From: Syntrophomonadaceae bacterium
GTDB lineage: Bacteria; Bacillota; Syntrophomonadia; Syntrophomonadales; Syntrophomonadaceae
Direction of reading: 5' to 3'
DNA: 13,812 bases
Assembly (NCBI GenBank): GCA_028686565.1
Contig: JAQUBU010000037.1
Span: forward strand, 1 to 13,812
The notes under the pieces are model-generated. The model worked only from the letters and a program-made list of their open reading frames with translations. It ran no database searches and had not been told where the DNA came from. This document shows, one piece after another, positions 5,980-13,052 of this stretch (its first letter is position 1; the number at the start of each line of letters is the position of its first letter). Made by a program: the position numbers and the translations under genes.

Positions 5980-8892
5980 GTGAAGTTTATAAAGGCTATG
6001 ATGCTTGGCCTGTTCGCACTTATGGCCATAAGCAGCACTGCTTATGCCGCTAGTGCAATAGAATTCACACCCGCTGAAAGAGAGTTTATAAAGGAGCACC
6101 CGGTAATTCGCCTGGGGGTTGATCCGGAGTTTGTACCTTATGAGTTTATCGATACCGATGGCCAATATAAGGGGATAGCTGCCGATTATATTGAATTACT
6201 CAGCGAGCGTACCGGTATAAAAATGGAGATAGCCATAGGACTGACTTGGCCTATGGCATATGAAAGGGCGGCCTCCAAACAGTTGGACATGCTGCCCTGT
6301 ATTGCCAGGACCATAGAACGGGAGCAGTATTTCATATACTCAGAGCCTTATTACTATTTCCAGAGAGTGATTTTTGTAAATAACAGCGAACAAAGCATCA
6401 GCGGTCTGGAAGACCTGTTTTACAAAAGAGTAGCTGTAAAGAAAAACAGCTCCCACCACAGTTACCTCAAGACCTTGGGCGCCTTTGAATTTGATATGTA
6501 TAAAACAGATCTTGAAGCACTGGAGGCAGTTGCTGCCGGCAAAGAAAAGTATTTTGTAGGTAATCTGGCAACATCTGTTTATGTTATTAAAAACAATGGC
6601 CTGACTAATTTGAAGTATATCAAGGTAGATAACACGGAAAAGCAGGCGCTTTATTTTGCGGTCCGCAATGACTGGCCTCAGCTGGTGGGAATTATTAATA
6701 AAGGGCTGGGCAGCATCACTGAGGAAGAAAAAATTGCGATCAATAGTCGCTGGATTGGCATCGAGAACCAGGTTGATTACAGCCGGATAATCAGAACTGC
6801 GGTTATCGCAGGTACCTTCATACTAATAATTATTCTGGTTTCGTGGTATTGGATTATGAAATTGAAGAAGGAAGTTGCTCAACGGATAAGAGTTGAAGAA
6901 GCTTTAAAGATTTCCAAGGAAGAAGCCGAAGCTGCCAACCAGTTTAAATCGACTTTCTTAGCCCGCATGTCACATGAGATAAGAACCCCGCTTAATGCTA
7001 TAACTGGTATGGCGTATTTAATCAAGAAAACCGGAGTCACAACTACGCAAAGCATATATTTGGAAAAGATAACTCAGGCGTCAAGGAATATGCTGGCAAT
7101 TATTAACGACATCCTGGATTTTTCCAAGATTGAAGCCGGAAAAATTGTAATTGAGAGAATTCCCTTCAATTTGGACAAGGTGCTGCAGCAGGTTATTAAC
7201 ATCGTAGCGTTTAAGATTGAGGAACAAAGAGTTACTTTTGCTCTTGATAAAGACCCCCATATTCCCGTATACTTCTGGGGTGATCCGACCCGTCTGGAAC
7301 AGATACTGCTGAATGTAATCAGTAATGCGGTGAAGTTTACCGTGGATGGAGAGGTTGCGGTTAAGATTCGGCTGTTGGCCAGGGATAACAATATTTGCCG
7401 TATGGAGTTTGTGGTTGCAGATACTGGTATTGGCATGCCCACTGAGCAGTTGAATAATCTTTTCAAGCCATTTGATCAAGGCGATTCCAGTATCAACAGG
7501 CGTTATGGAGGTACTGGTTTAGGACTTTCGATTGTTAAAAGCCTGGTAGAACTGCTCGATGGCGAAATCAGCGTTTATAGCAGCCCGGGTGAAGGATCAA
7601 CCTTTGTTATACAGCTGGCCTTAGAAGTGGATACCCCAAAAGAGGATGAAGATAAACAAAAATCGGAATCCATTTACTTCAAAAAGATTCAGGTGTTGGT
7701 TTTGGAAAAAAGCCCCGGTGATTCCGATTTACTCCTTAACTGTCTAAACTCGTTCAATATGCCGGCAGATTTTTCGGCATCGGCGGATACGGCTGTACAA
7801 TTGCTTAGAAATGATAAGAAAACCTATGATTTGCTAATAGTGGACAATGATACACCAGAATGCGGGGGAGTTGATTTTATTAATGAAGTTAAAGCAGACC
7901 CATTGATAAAAAGCAAACCCAGAACTATTTTGCTTATTCCCCTGATGAAGGAAGAAATTTTTGAAATAATTGAGAAAATGAACATCGATTGCGGTATCAG
8001 TAAACCGATTATAGCCTCCATTTTGCATAACGGCATTATTGAAATTTTTAAGGACAAAGTCATGGAAATGCACGACAGCTCTTCAAATATAGATCAGGCT
8101 GCTGGCTTATTGGTGGATTATCCCTATCATGTGCTTATTGTGGAGGACAATCATACCAACCAGTTTATCGCCCGTTCTATTTTGGAGCTAGCAGGTTTTA
8201 AAATATCTCTGGCTGACAACGGAAAAGCCGGACTGGAGTTCTATAAAGAAAATCGGGACAACTTGCATTTGATTCTTATGGATTTGCATATGCCGGTTAT
8301 GAACGGTTACGATGCTGCCCGCCATATTAGAGAGATTGATGTTGCCATACCAATTGCGGCAATGTCAGCAGATGCTATAGGTGGTGTAGAGGAACAGTGC
8401 AAGAAGGCGGGTATTGACTACTATATAAGCAAGCCTTTCGAACCGGAAAAATTTATGGCAACCATATTGAACATAATTAAACCACTAAGCAAAGAACGCC
8501 AGAAACTGCAAGATGAGGCAATCAGCCAGGAAGTAGTCTCTGCCTGCGACGAAGCTGTTCTGGACGAAAATGACGGGGTCAGGCGCCTGGGAAATAATAT
8601 GGAACTATATTTGATGGTTTTGAATGAATACTATCAAGAAAATAAAGATATTTTGCTTAACTTAAGCAGCAGTATTAGTGAAAGACGCTATCAAGATGCT
8701 GTGCAAATAGTTCACAAAATAAAAGGAAGTTCGGGTAATATTGGCGCAAGAGGTTTTTTTGATATAGCTTCGGAACTGCAGCGTTCTTTGGCTGCCCAAG
8801 ACGAAAGTGAGATTATAAAATTGCATGAACAATTTGAGCAGGTATTTAAACAACTATTTGATGAGATAGAACAAAAAATCGCAAACTTGTGA
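5980..8892 (+). CDS. Hybrid sensor histidine kinase with SBP_bac_3 sensor, two receivers and HPt
   Basis: A 970-residue membrane sensor. Order of parts: signal peptide (1-24, AYA cleavage site); one extracytoplasmic solute-binding domain of the SBP_bac_3 type (about 40-258, opening VIRLGVDPEFVPYEF), related to amino-acid-binding proteins; a transmembrane helix (273-293); a coiled-coil linker; HisKA with SHEIRTP and phospho-acceptor H332; an HATPase_c domain with N449, D481 (DTGIGM) and YGGTGLGLS (509-517); receiver 1 (about 570-690); receiver 2 (about 716-835); and HPt with H912 (HKIKGSSGNIG). Receiver 2 is complete (E722-D723, D768, K818). Receiver 1 keeps D622 and K675, but its acidic pair is E576-K577 and the Thr/Ser position is replaced near P654, so it is probably impaired. 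There is no PAS domain. The GTG start follows AGAGGGGGAA. The architecture gives a His-Asp-His relay that could pass phosphate to the REC-HD-GYP partner upstream. The ligand is unknown; an amino acid or similar small molecule is typical for this sensor fold. Confidence 0.95.
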   Translation: MKFIKAMMLGLFALMAISSTAYAASAIEFTPAEREFIKEHPVIRLGVDPEFVPYEFIDTDGQYKGIAADYIELLSERTGIKMEIAIGLTWPMAYERAASKQLDMLPCIARTIEREQYFIYSEPYYYFQRVIFVNNSEQSISGLEDLFYKRVAVKKNSSHHSYLKTLGAFEFDMYKTDLEALEAVAAGKEKYFVGNLATSVYVIKNNGLTNLKYIKVDNTEKQALYFAVRNDWPQLVGIINKGLGSITEEEKIAINSRWIGIENQVDYSRIIRTAVIAGTFILIIILVSWYWIMKLKKEVAQRIRVEEALKISKEEAEAANQFKSTFLARMSHEIRTPLNAITGMAYLIKKTGVTTTQSIYLEKITQASRNMLAIINDILDFSKIEAGKIVIERIPFNLDKVLQQVINIVAFKIEEQRVTFALDKDPHIPVYFWGDPTRLEQILLNVISNAVKFTVDGEVAVKIRLLARDNNICRMEFVVADTGIGMPTEQLNNLFKPFDQGDSSINRRYGGTGLGLSIVKSLVELLDGEISVYSSPGEGSTFVIQLALEVDTPKEDEDKQKSESIYFKKIQVLVLEKSPGDSDLLLNCLNSFNMPADFSASADTAVQLLRNDKKTYDLLIVDNDTPECGGVDFINEVKADPLIKSKPRTILLIPLMKEEIFEIIEKMNIDCGISKPIIASILHNGIIEIFKDKVMEMHDSSSNIDQAAGLLVDYPYHVLIVEDNHTNQFIARSILELAGFKISLADNGKAGLEFYKENRDNLHLILMDLHMPVMNGYDAARHIREIDVAIPIAAMSADAIGGVEEQCKKAGIDYYISKPFEPEKFMATILNIIKPLSKERQKLQDEAISQEVVSACDEAVLDENDGVRRLGNNMELYLMVLNEYYQENKDILLNLSSSISERRYQDAVQIVHKIKGSSGNIGARGFFDIASELQRSLAAQDESEIIKLHEQFEQVFKQLFDEIEQKIANL

Positions 8893-9009
8893 AGCAGGGG
8901 AGGCAGGTACTGAGAATATTGTGTAAAATATTATAATCCTCCAGGTGAAAATCCATAGTGATGAATTTATACACAAACCATAGATAGTTTTTCCCCTTGA
9001 TTGATTAGG

Positions 9010-9068
9010 CTCCCGGATAAATCGCGTTATGCACGGTGCAGTAGTGAATGGCGTCGTTTATCCGGGAG
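9010..9068. repeat. 12-bp inverted repeat with a 34-base spacer between convergent genes
   Basis: CTCCCGGATAAA (9010-9021) is perfectly complementary to TTTATCCGGGAG (9057-9068), with a further wobble pair inside. The interior contains a small TGCA-CGG-TGCA hairpin. It lies between the stop of the kinase gene (8892) and that of the minus-strand nitroreductase (9083), so it may serve as a bidirectional terminator. The spacer is long for that role and neither side has a T-run. A mobile palindromic element or a leftover recombination site is the alternative. The rest of the 190-base gap (8893-9082) shows nothing else clear. Confidence 0.55.
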
Positions 9069-9082
9069 ATGCTTATTTAGGG

Positions 9083-9655
9083 TTAATCTATAAATGTCAC
9101 CGTTTCATCAAAGGCTTTTCTCTTGCTTTGACCAGGGTCTTTGGAGGGATATCCAAGCACGATCATACTTATGATATCCATAGTGGCCGGCAATTCAATC
9201 AGCGCTCTAACTTTGCCGGGATCGCACAGCGTAAACCAAAGGGTGGCCAAGCCGAGAGTATGAGCTGCCAGCAGCATATTCTGAACAGCCGCGCTGCAAG
9301 CGTAGGCGTACCCCAAACCGGGAGCAGATATGAACTGATCTGCGCCAGTTTTTTTAGGGTCACCCGCTATTACTATAATTACCGGAGCATCAGTCAGGAA
9401 ATCCACCTGGTATTTATCCACCCATTTCCATCCGCTGAGTTTAAAAACCTCCTGCAGGCTTTCCTGACATGCTGTCTTCAATCTTGTTTTGATTTCCTGA
9501 TTTTTCACTACGTAGAAGCTCCAGGGCTGCAAGTTCATGGGCGAAGGGGCCCATTGTCCCGCTTCCAGGATAGCCCTGATCTTTTCCTCTTCAACTACCT
9601 GATTTAAGTAGTTTCGGCAGGATCGTCTTTCTTTAATTGCCTCAAAAACATTCAT
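9083..9655 (-). CDS. Nitroreductase family flavoprotein
   Basis: A 190-residue member of the FMN-dependent nitroreductase family, which reduces nitro groups, quinones or enones with NAD(P)H in the cytoplasm, usually as a homodimer. Visible hallmarks: the N-terminal FMN phosphate-binding pattern ERRSCRNY (about residues 9-16), the segment APSPMNLQPWSFYVV that lines the flavin, a central helix with AVQNMLLAAHTLGLATLW, and the C-terminal IVLGYPSKDP that closes the fold. Length is normal. The ATG at 9655 is chosen because AAAGGAGGG lies about 7 bases upstream; a longer frame up to 9712 adds 19 residues without a site. It is transcribed away from the LysR gene at 10023, a classical arrangement for a LysR target, although about 370 bases separate them. 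The physiological substrate cannot be predicted from sequence alone. Confidence 0.93.
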   Translation of the reverse strand: MNVFEAIKERRSCRNYLNQVVEEEKIRAILEAGQWAPSPMNLQPWSFYVVKNQEIKTRLKTACQESLQEVFKLSGWKWVDKYQVDFLTDAPVIIVIAGDPKKTGADQFISAPGLGYAYACSAAVQNMLLAAHTLGLATLWFTLCDPGKVRALIELPATMDIISMIVLGYPSKDPGQSKRKAFDETVTFID

Positions 9656-9678
9656 TCCGATTCCCTCCTTTAAAAATT

Positions 9679-9921
9679 TCACAGTTCGGGCCGTGGTATT
9701 TTTGTTTTGCAATCGGCCTCATCAGATTCCCAGGAGATCTCTGTCAATACCTTCCGATTCCAATTGTTTCCTTCTAATAACGAGGCACCTTTTTTTAGCA
9801 GAAACATTATCGCTTCGTTTTTGGGTTTGAGTGTAGCGTTAGGAATGATTAAAAATATGTCTTGCCCCTTGTTGCAGCGGTGCAGAGGAAACTGCTTAAA
9901 AGCTAGGTTTGGAGAAATAAT
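9679..9921 (-). pseudogene. Possible 3' remnant of an unidentified gene
   Basis: On the minus strand an open frame of 80 codons runs from just after a TAG stop (9924-9922) to a TGA at 9681-9679, ending 23 bases before the nitroreductase start. It has no usable start codon near its 5' end; the first ATG is about half-way in. The conceptual product looks protein-like, with a stretch DIFLIIPNATLKPKNEAIMF and a following helix-like KKGASLLE. Codon choice resembles that of the neighbours, including many RNY codons. This would fit the tail of a truncated gene that once preceded the nitroreductase in an operon. I do not recognise the family. A plus-strand frame over the same DNA (9707-10063) is an alternative but overlaps the LysR start. 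It may also simply be non-coding DNA. Confidence 0.3.
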
Positions 9922-9961
9922 CTATAGAAACAATATAATATGGAATAGTTCATTTGTAAAA

Positions 9962-9990
9962 TTGATAGTTGTGATAGATATAATTATAAA
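9962..9990 (+). promoter_or_regulatory. SigA-type promoter of the LysR-hydrolase operon
   Basis: TTGATA (9962-9967) and TATAAA (9985-9990) are separated by exactly 17 bases, about 30 bases upstream of the LysR ATG. The AT-rich setting raises the chance of random matches, but position and spacing are good. A transcript would start near 9997 and include GGAGG at 10006-10010. Confidence 0.5.
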
Positions 9991-10022
9991 TTACAATAAA
10001 ATTACGGAGGAAATTCATAATA

Positions 10023-10922
10023 ATGGAAATAAAACACTTAAGGACTTTCGCAATGATCGCTAAAACCGGCAGCTTCAGCCATGCTGCCAAAGAACTGGGA
10101 TATGCGCAGCCCACAGTATCAACCCATGTGCTTCTTTTGGAAAAGGAACTAAATATACATCTTTTCGAAAGACTGGGACATAGAATAATACTTACTCAGG
10201 AAGGCGAAAAACTCCTCAATTATGCAGAAAATATATTGAAACTCTGCGATGAAGCCCTGGAGATGGTTGCGGTCTCAAAAAACAATGAAGTGATCAGCGG
10301 AAAGATAACCATAGGGGCTAATGAGAGTTTCAGTGTTGTGCGCCTGCCTTCAATTATGAAGCATTTCATGCAAGAGCATCCCATGGTCGACATCAGCCTG
10401 AAGTTTGGAACGGTAAAGGACATTTACGAACAACTGCAAAACAATTCCGTAGATGTAGCCTTCTTTTTGACCCGTGAAGTGACCTATTCTGATTTGATTA
10501 TTGAGACTTTATTAACGGAACCGGTAGTCATAGTGGCTGCACCGGATCATCCTCTGCTTTTCCAAGACTCATCCGGTATCAGGATTTTTCGGGACCAGGA
10601 TTTAATAGTAACTCATGAAAACTGTACATATCGCGCTATGATCGATGAACTATTAAGAGAAGCCATGGTCCAGCCCAGATCAATAATTGAGATTAACAGT
10701 ATTCACGCCATAAAGCAACTGGTTATCAGTGGTATGGGGGTTACTATTTTGCCTCGGATTTCAGTTGATTATGAAATTTCTCAGAATCTTTTGGCGGAAT
10801 TGCCCTGGAACGAACAACCATTGCCGGTTTTTACTCAGGTTGCTTATCACAAGAAGAAATGGCTTTCTCCGCCTATAATGAGCTTTATAGAACAAACGCG
10901 AAAATGTATAGCTATAGGATAA
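10023..10922 (+). CDS. LysR-family transcriptional regulator
   Basis: A 299-residue regulator of usual LysR length. The N-terminal winged helix-turn-helix (1-60) is textbook: MEIKHLRTFAMIAKTGSFSH, then AAKELGYAQPTVSTHVLLLE, then LFERLGHRIILTQEG. Residues from about 90 form the periplasmic-binding-protein-like effector domain (ITIGANESFSVVRLP, then VDVAFFLTREV, then VVIVAAPDHPL). It should bind DNA as a tetramer and respond to a small co-inducer, unknown here. The ATG at 10023 has GGAGG 12 bases upstream, a slightly long spacing. The stop is 17 bases before the tandem hydrolase, so both are very probably one transcript. That makes the hydrolase the first candidate target or functional partner, with the divergent nitroreductase as a second. 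No convincing T-N11-A operator was identified. Confidence 0.95.
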   Translation: MEIKHLRTFAMIAKTGSFSHAAKELGYAQPTVSTHVLLLEKELNIHLFERLGHRIILTQEGEKLLNYAENILKLCDEALEMVAVSKNNEVISGKITIGANESFSVVRLPSIMKHFMQEHPMVDISLKFGTVKDIYEQLQNNSVDVAFFLTREVTYSDLIIETLLTEPVVIVAAPDHPLLFQDSSGIRIFRDQDLIVTHENCTYRAMIDELLREAMVQPRSIIEINSIHAIKQLVISGMGVTILPRISVDYEISQNLLAELPWNEQPLPVFTQVAYHKKKWLSPPIMSFIEQTRKCIAIG

Positions 10923-10939
10923 AAAAAGGGGCATGAATT

Positions 10940-12853
10940 ATGTTTGAGGTTAAAAAGCACTACATTGATTTTTCCCGCCGGATTGAAAAAACGAAGGAGA
11001 ACATTAAGGTAACGATAATTCAAGAACCATATCCTGAGCAAACTATCGGCAAAAAAGCTGGGGAAGGTATATACATTGGGCGAATTGATGTGGACGAAGA
11101 CAGAGAGCAATTGCGTAATCATGTGAGGGGCATGATTGCCCGTATTCGTCCGTCTGCTGACATGGGAATACTGTCTGAACATCCCGGGAATAAGCTGTCC
11201 ATGGATCTTTTTCAGGAACAGGCAGATAGACAGCAGCAGATCATAATAGCCCGTATGGGTCATTTTCGCCATGAACCGAGCGATGAAACAACCAATACGG
11301 TGGCAGTGTTTATGCCGGACAATGATCCGGTACTGGTAAATCAGATATCCTTTTCCGAGGAAGATCTGATTTACAATGATAAAGGCAAGCTCTACCGCGG
11401 GAAAGAAGTTCATGTTTTTACTACCCCGCTGGGCAATATGGGTATACTCAGCTGTCATGATTATACTAATGTCGATATATTAAAGAGTATTGTCGAAAAC
11501 GAAATTGAGATCTTGATTGTATCATGCTTCAATCCGGCCACTCGTTTGTGCATCCAGTATGCCCTGGCTGACATTCATCGTTTTTCGTGTTTTGTCATTG
11601 TATCTAATATAGCCAATTATGGAGGCAGCGGGGTTTTTGCCCCATTCCGGTACAATGGACCCAGAAGGGCTTCAATAAGCATGGGCGGAGCTGTGGCCTA
11701 TACTCAAGGGGAAACCAGTGCATTTCTTGAAGTGGATCTGCCTATTGCAGAACTGAGAAATCTTCGCGTCAGGGAAAAGCATAACAGTGAGCTGTTGGAC
11801 AATACTCTTCCCTGGACACCTATTCAACCAAGTGAAGAGTATCTGAGTGCCGACAAGCCCGATTATAAAGAGAAACTGGAAGCACCTGATTATCTGGTTC
11901 CCATTAATCTCGAAGAATTAGGTTATTTGCCAAACGATAATGAAGGCGAGCTAAGCATTGGCATTGCCCAATTAAAATGCATGAATGAAGAGGATTATAT
12001 CAATAATTTTTATTGTATTTCCTGTTCTCCTAATATCTCGGGATTTACCGAGGAAATAAAAACCCACCTTGAGTTTCTGTCCAAGAAATTGGATTCAACC
12101 GGGCAAAAGCTTGATTTTCTGGTATTTCCCGAAGTATTTCTTCCCCTCGGGATGGAAGCTGATTTAAAGGAATTTGCCCGCAAATTTAATACTATTATTA
12201 TCGGTGGGGTTGAATACGATGCCCAGCCCGAAACCCTTGTAAATCCGGCAATGGCTCACGGTTCAAATCGCTGTTTTGTTTATATTCCCAGCCCAAACGA
12301 TGAAGTTAAGCGTTTTCAATATAATAAAATGACCAGATCCCAATATGATGCGCGTATTCCAGCTATATCAGAAGAAATGCCAGGAAATTTTGTAATGGAT
12401 AAAGGCAGTCAGCTTATTCGCTTTTCAAATGGCAGTCAATGGTCTTTTGGAGTATTAATTTGCTATGATTACAGTCATTTTGATATTATACATAAGATAA
12501 ACCGGGATGATTATAATAATATGCCGCTTGATATACTCTTTATTGTGGCTAAAAATCCGGATAGCCAGCTTTATCAACGCTGTTGCATAGCAGATAGCCA
12601 TCGTTATTATCAGTATATAGTTATGTCCAATGTTGCTCAATTTGGGGGCAGCGGCATATACGGTCCCGTAAAAACCCCTGGACTCCGGCAAACGATAATG
12701 AGTGCAGGAGTGGGTACGGAAGGGATATTTATGGGTAAGGTAGACGTGGCTAATTTACAGAACGCTCGAAAAGCCGAATATATTGATGCTGAGAGCAGAT
12801 TTCAGCACAAACCAGGTATTTTTCAAATGATAAATAATGAACCAGAGGTTTAA
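10940..12853 (+). CDS. Tandem carbon-nitrogen hydrolase (two fused nitrilase-like domains)
   Basis: A 637-residue protein built from two copies of the nitrilase/amidase fold, roughly residues 20-270 and 340-610. Members of this superfamily cleave nitriles, amides or carbamoyl groups with a Glu-Lys-Cys triad. Domain 2 has a complete triad: E398 (FPEVFLPLG), K463 (YNKMT) and C508 (VLICYDYSHFD). Domain 1 keeps E80 (LSEHPG) and C172 (GILSCHDYTN), but the position equivalent to the lysine appears to be Q135 (VNQISFSEED). Both halves share the downstream pattern AD-x-HR then SN-x-A-xx-GGSG (VSNIANYGGSG and MSNVAQFGGSG), so they arose by internal duplication or fusion of close paralogues. There is no signal peptide or membrane segment, so it is cytoplasmic. 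Normal family members are about 260-320 residues with one domain. Start ATG follows AAAAGGGG. It is co-transcribed with the LysR gene and followed by a strong terminator. Substrate unknown. Confidence 0.88.
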   Translation: MFEVKKHYIDFSRRIEKTKENIKVTIIQEPYPEQTIGKKAGEGIYIGRIDVDEDREQLRNHVRGMIARIRPSADMGILSEHPGNKLSMDLFQEQADRQQQIIIARMGHFRHEPSDETTNTVAVFMPDNDPVLVNQISFSEEDLIYNDKGKLYRGKEVHVFTTPLGNMGILSCHDYTNVDILKSIVENEIEILIVSCFNPATRLCIQYALADIHRFSCFVIVSNIANYGGSGVFAPFRYNGPRRASISMGGAVAYTQGETSAFLEVDLPIAELRNLRVREKHNSELLDNTLPWTPIQPSEEYLSADKPDYKEKLEAPDYLVPINLEELGYLPNDNEGELSIGIAQLKCMNEEDYINNFYCISCSPNISGFTEEIKTHLEFLSKKLDSTGQKLDFLVFPEVFLPLGMEADLKEFARKFNTIIIGGVEYDAQPETLVNPAMAHGSNRCFVYIPSPNDEVKRFQYNKMTRSQYDARIPAISEEMPGNFVMDKGSQLIRFSNGSQWSFGVLICYDYSHFDIIHKINRDDYNNMPLDILFIVAKNPDSQLYQRCCIADSHRYYQYIVMSNVAQFGGSGIYGPVKTPGLRQTIMSAGVGTEGIFMGKVDVANLQNARKAEYIDAESRFQHKPGIFQMINNEPEV

Positions 12854-12854
12854 A

Positions 12855-12916
12855 AAAAGCAACAAAAAATAACCCCAGGAGCTATTAGGCGCCCGGGGTT
12901 ATTTTTTGTTGCTTTT
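12855..12916 (+). terminator. Strong Rho-independent terminator of the LysR-hydrolase operon
   Basis: A perfect 22-bp stem: 12855-12876 pairs with 12895-12916 around an 18-base loop. The stem top is CCCC/GGGG, the lower part is A/T-rich (GCAACAAAAAATAA with its complement), and the downstream arm is T-rich, including TTTTTT at 12902-12907 and a final TTTT. It starts two bases after the hydrolase stop. The symmetry would also terminate transcription arriving from the right. The following stretch up to 12975 holds nothing else recognisable. Confidence 0.92.
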
Positions 12917-12975
12917 CTACCATATGGCTTAATAATATCTCGGTTTTCGAAGCATTAAATATTTTTACATTTGTA

Positions 12976-13004
12976 TTGACCCATAAATGGGAAGATGTTA
13001 CTAT
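12976..13004 (+). promoter_or_regulatory. SigA-type promoter of the TetR gene
   Basis: TTGACC (12976-12981) and TACTAT (12999-13004) are spaced by 17 bases. The -10 box directly abuts the palindrome at 13005, so a bound repressor would cover the start site near 13011. Confidence 0.6.
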
Positions 13005-13028
13005 AAACTAACAAACGGTAGTTAGTTT
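13005..13028. promoter_or_regulatory. Palindromic operator, probably for the TetR protein
   Basis: AAACTAAC (13005-13012) and its exact complement GTTAGTTT (13021-13028) flank 8 bases. The 24-bp size and the location over the predicted transcription start, 24 bases before the TetR ATG, are typical of an autoregulatory TetR-family operator. That the neighbouring regulator binds it is inference. Confidence 0.65.
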
Positions 13029-13052
13029 GGCGATTGAAGGAGCAATATTTAT

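Noticed and set aside
9010..9068. Integron attC-like site
   Set aside because: The arms and the interior do not carry the GTTRRRY/RYYYAAC core sites, and no integrase or cassette genes are nearby.
9029..9607. A 192-codon plus-strand frame
   Set aside because: Antisense to the well-recognised nitroreductase and starting inside the inverted repeat; no ribosome binding site or domain.
9707..10063. A 118-codon plus-strand frame in the nitroreductase-LysR spacer
   Set aside because: Starts with TTG without a ribosome binding site, overlaps the LysR start and promoter, and the product does not resemble a protein. The opposite strand reads better.
10847..11458. A 203-codon minus-strand frame
   Set aside because: Antisense to the end of LysR and the first hydrolase domain, both firmly supported.
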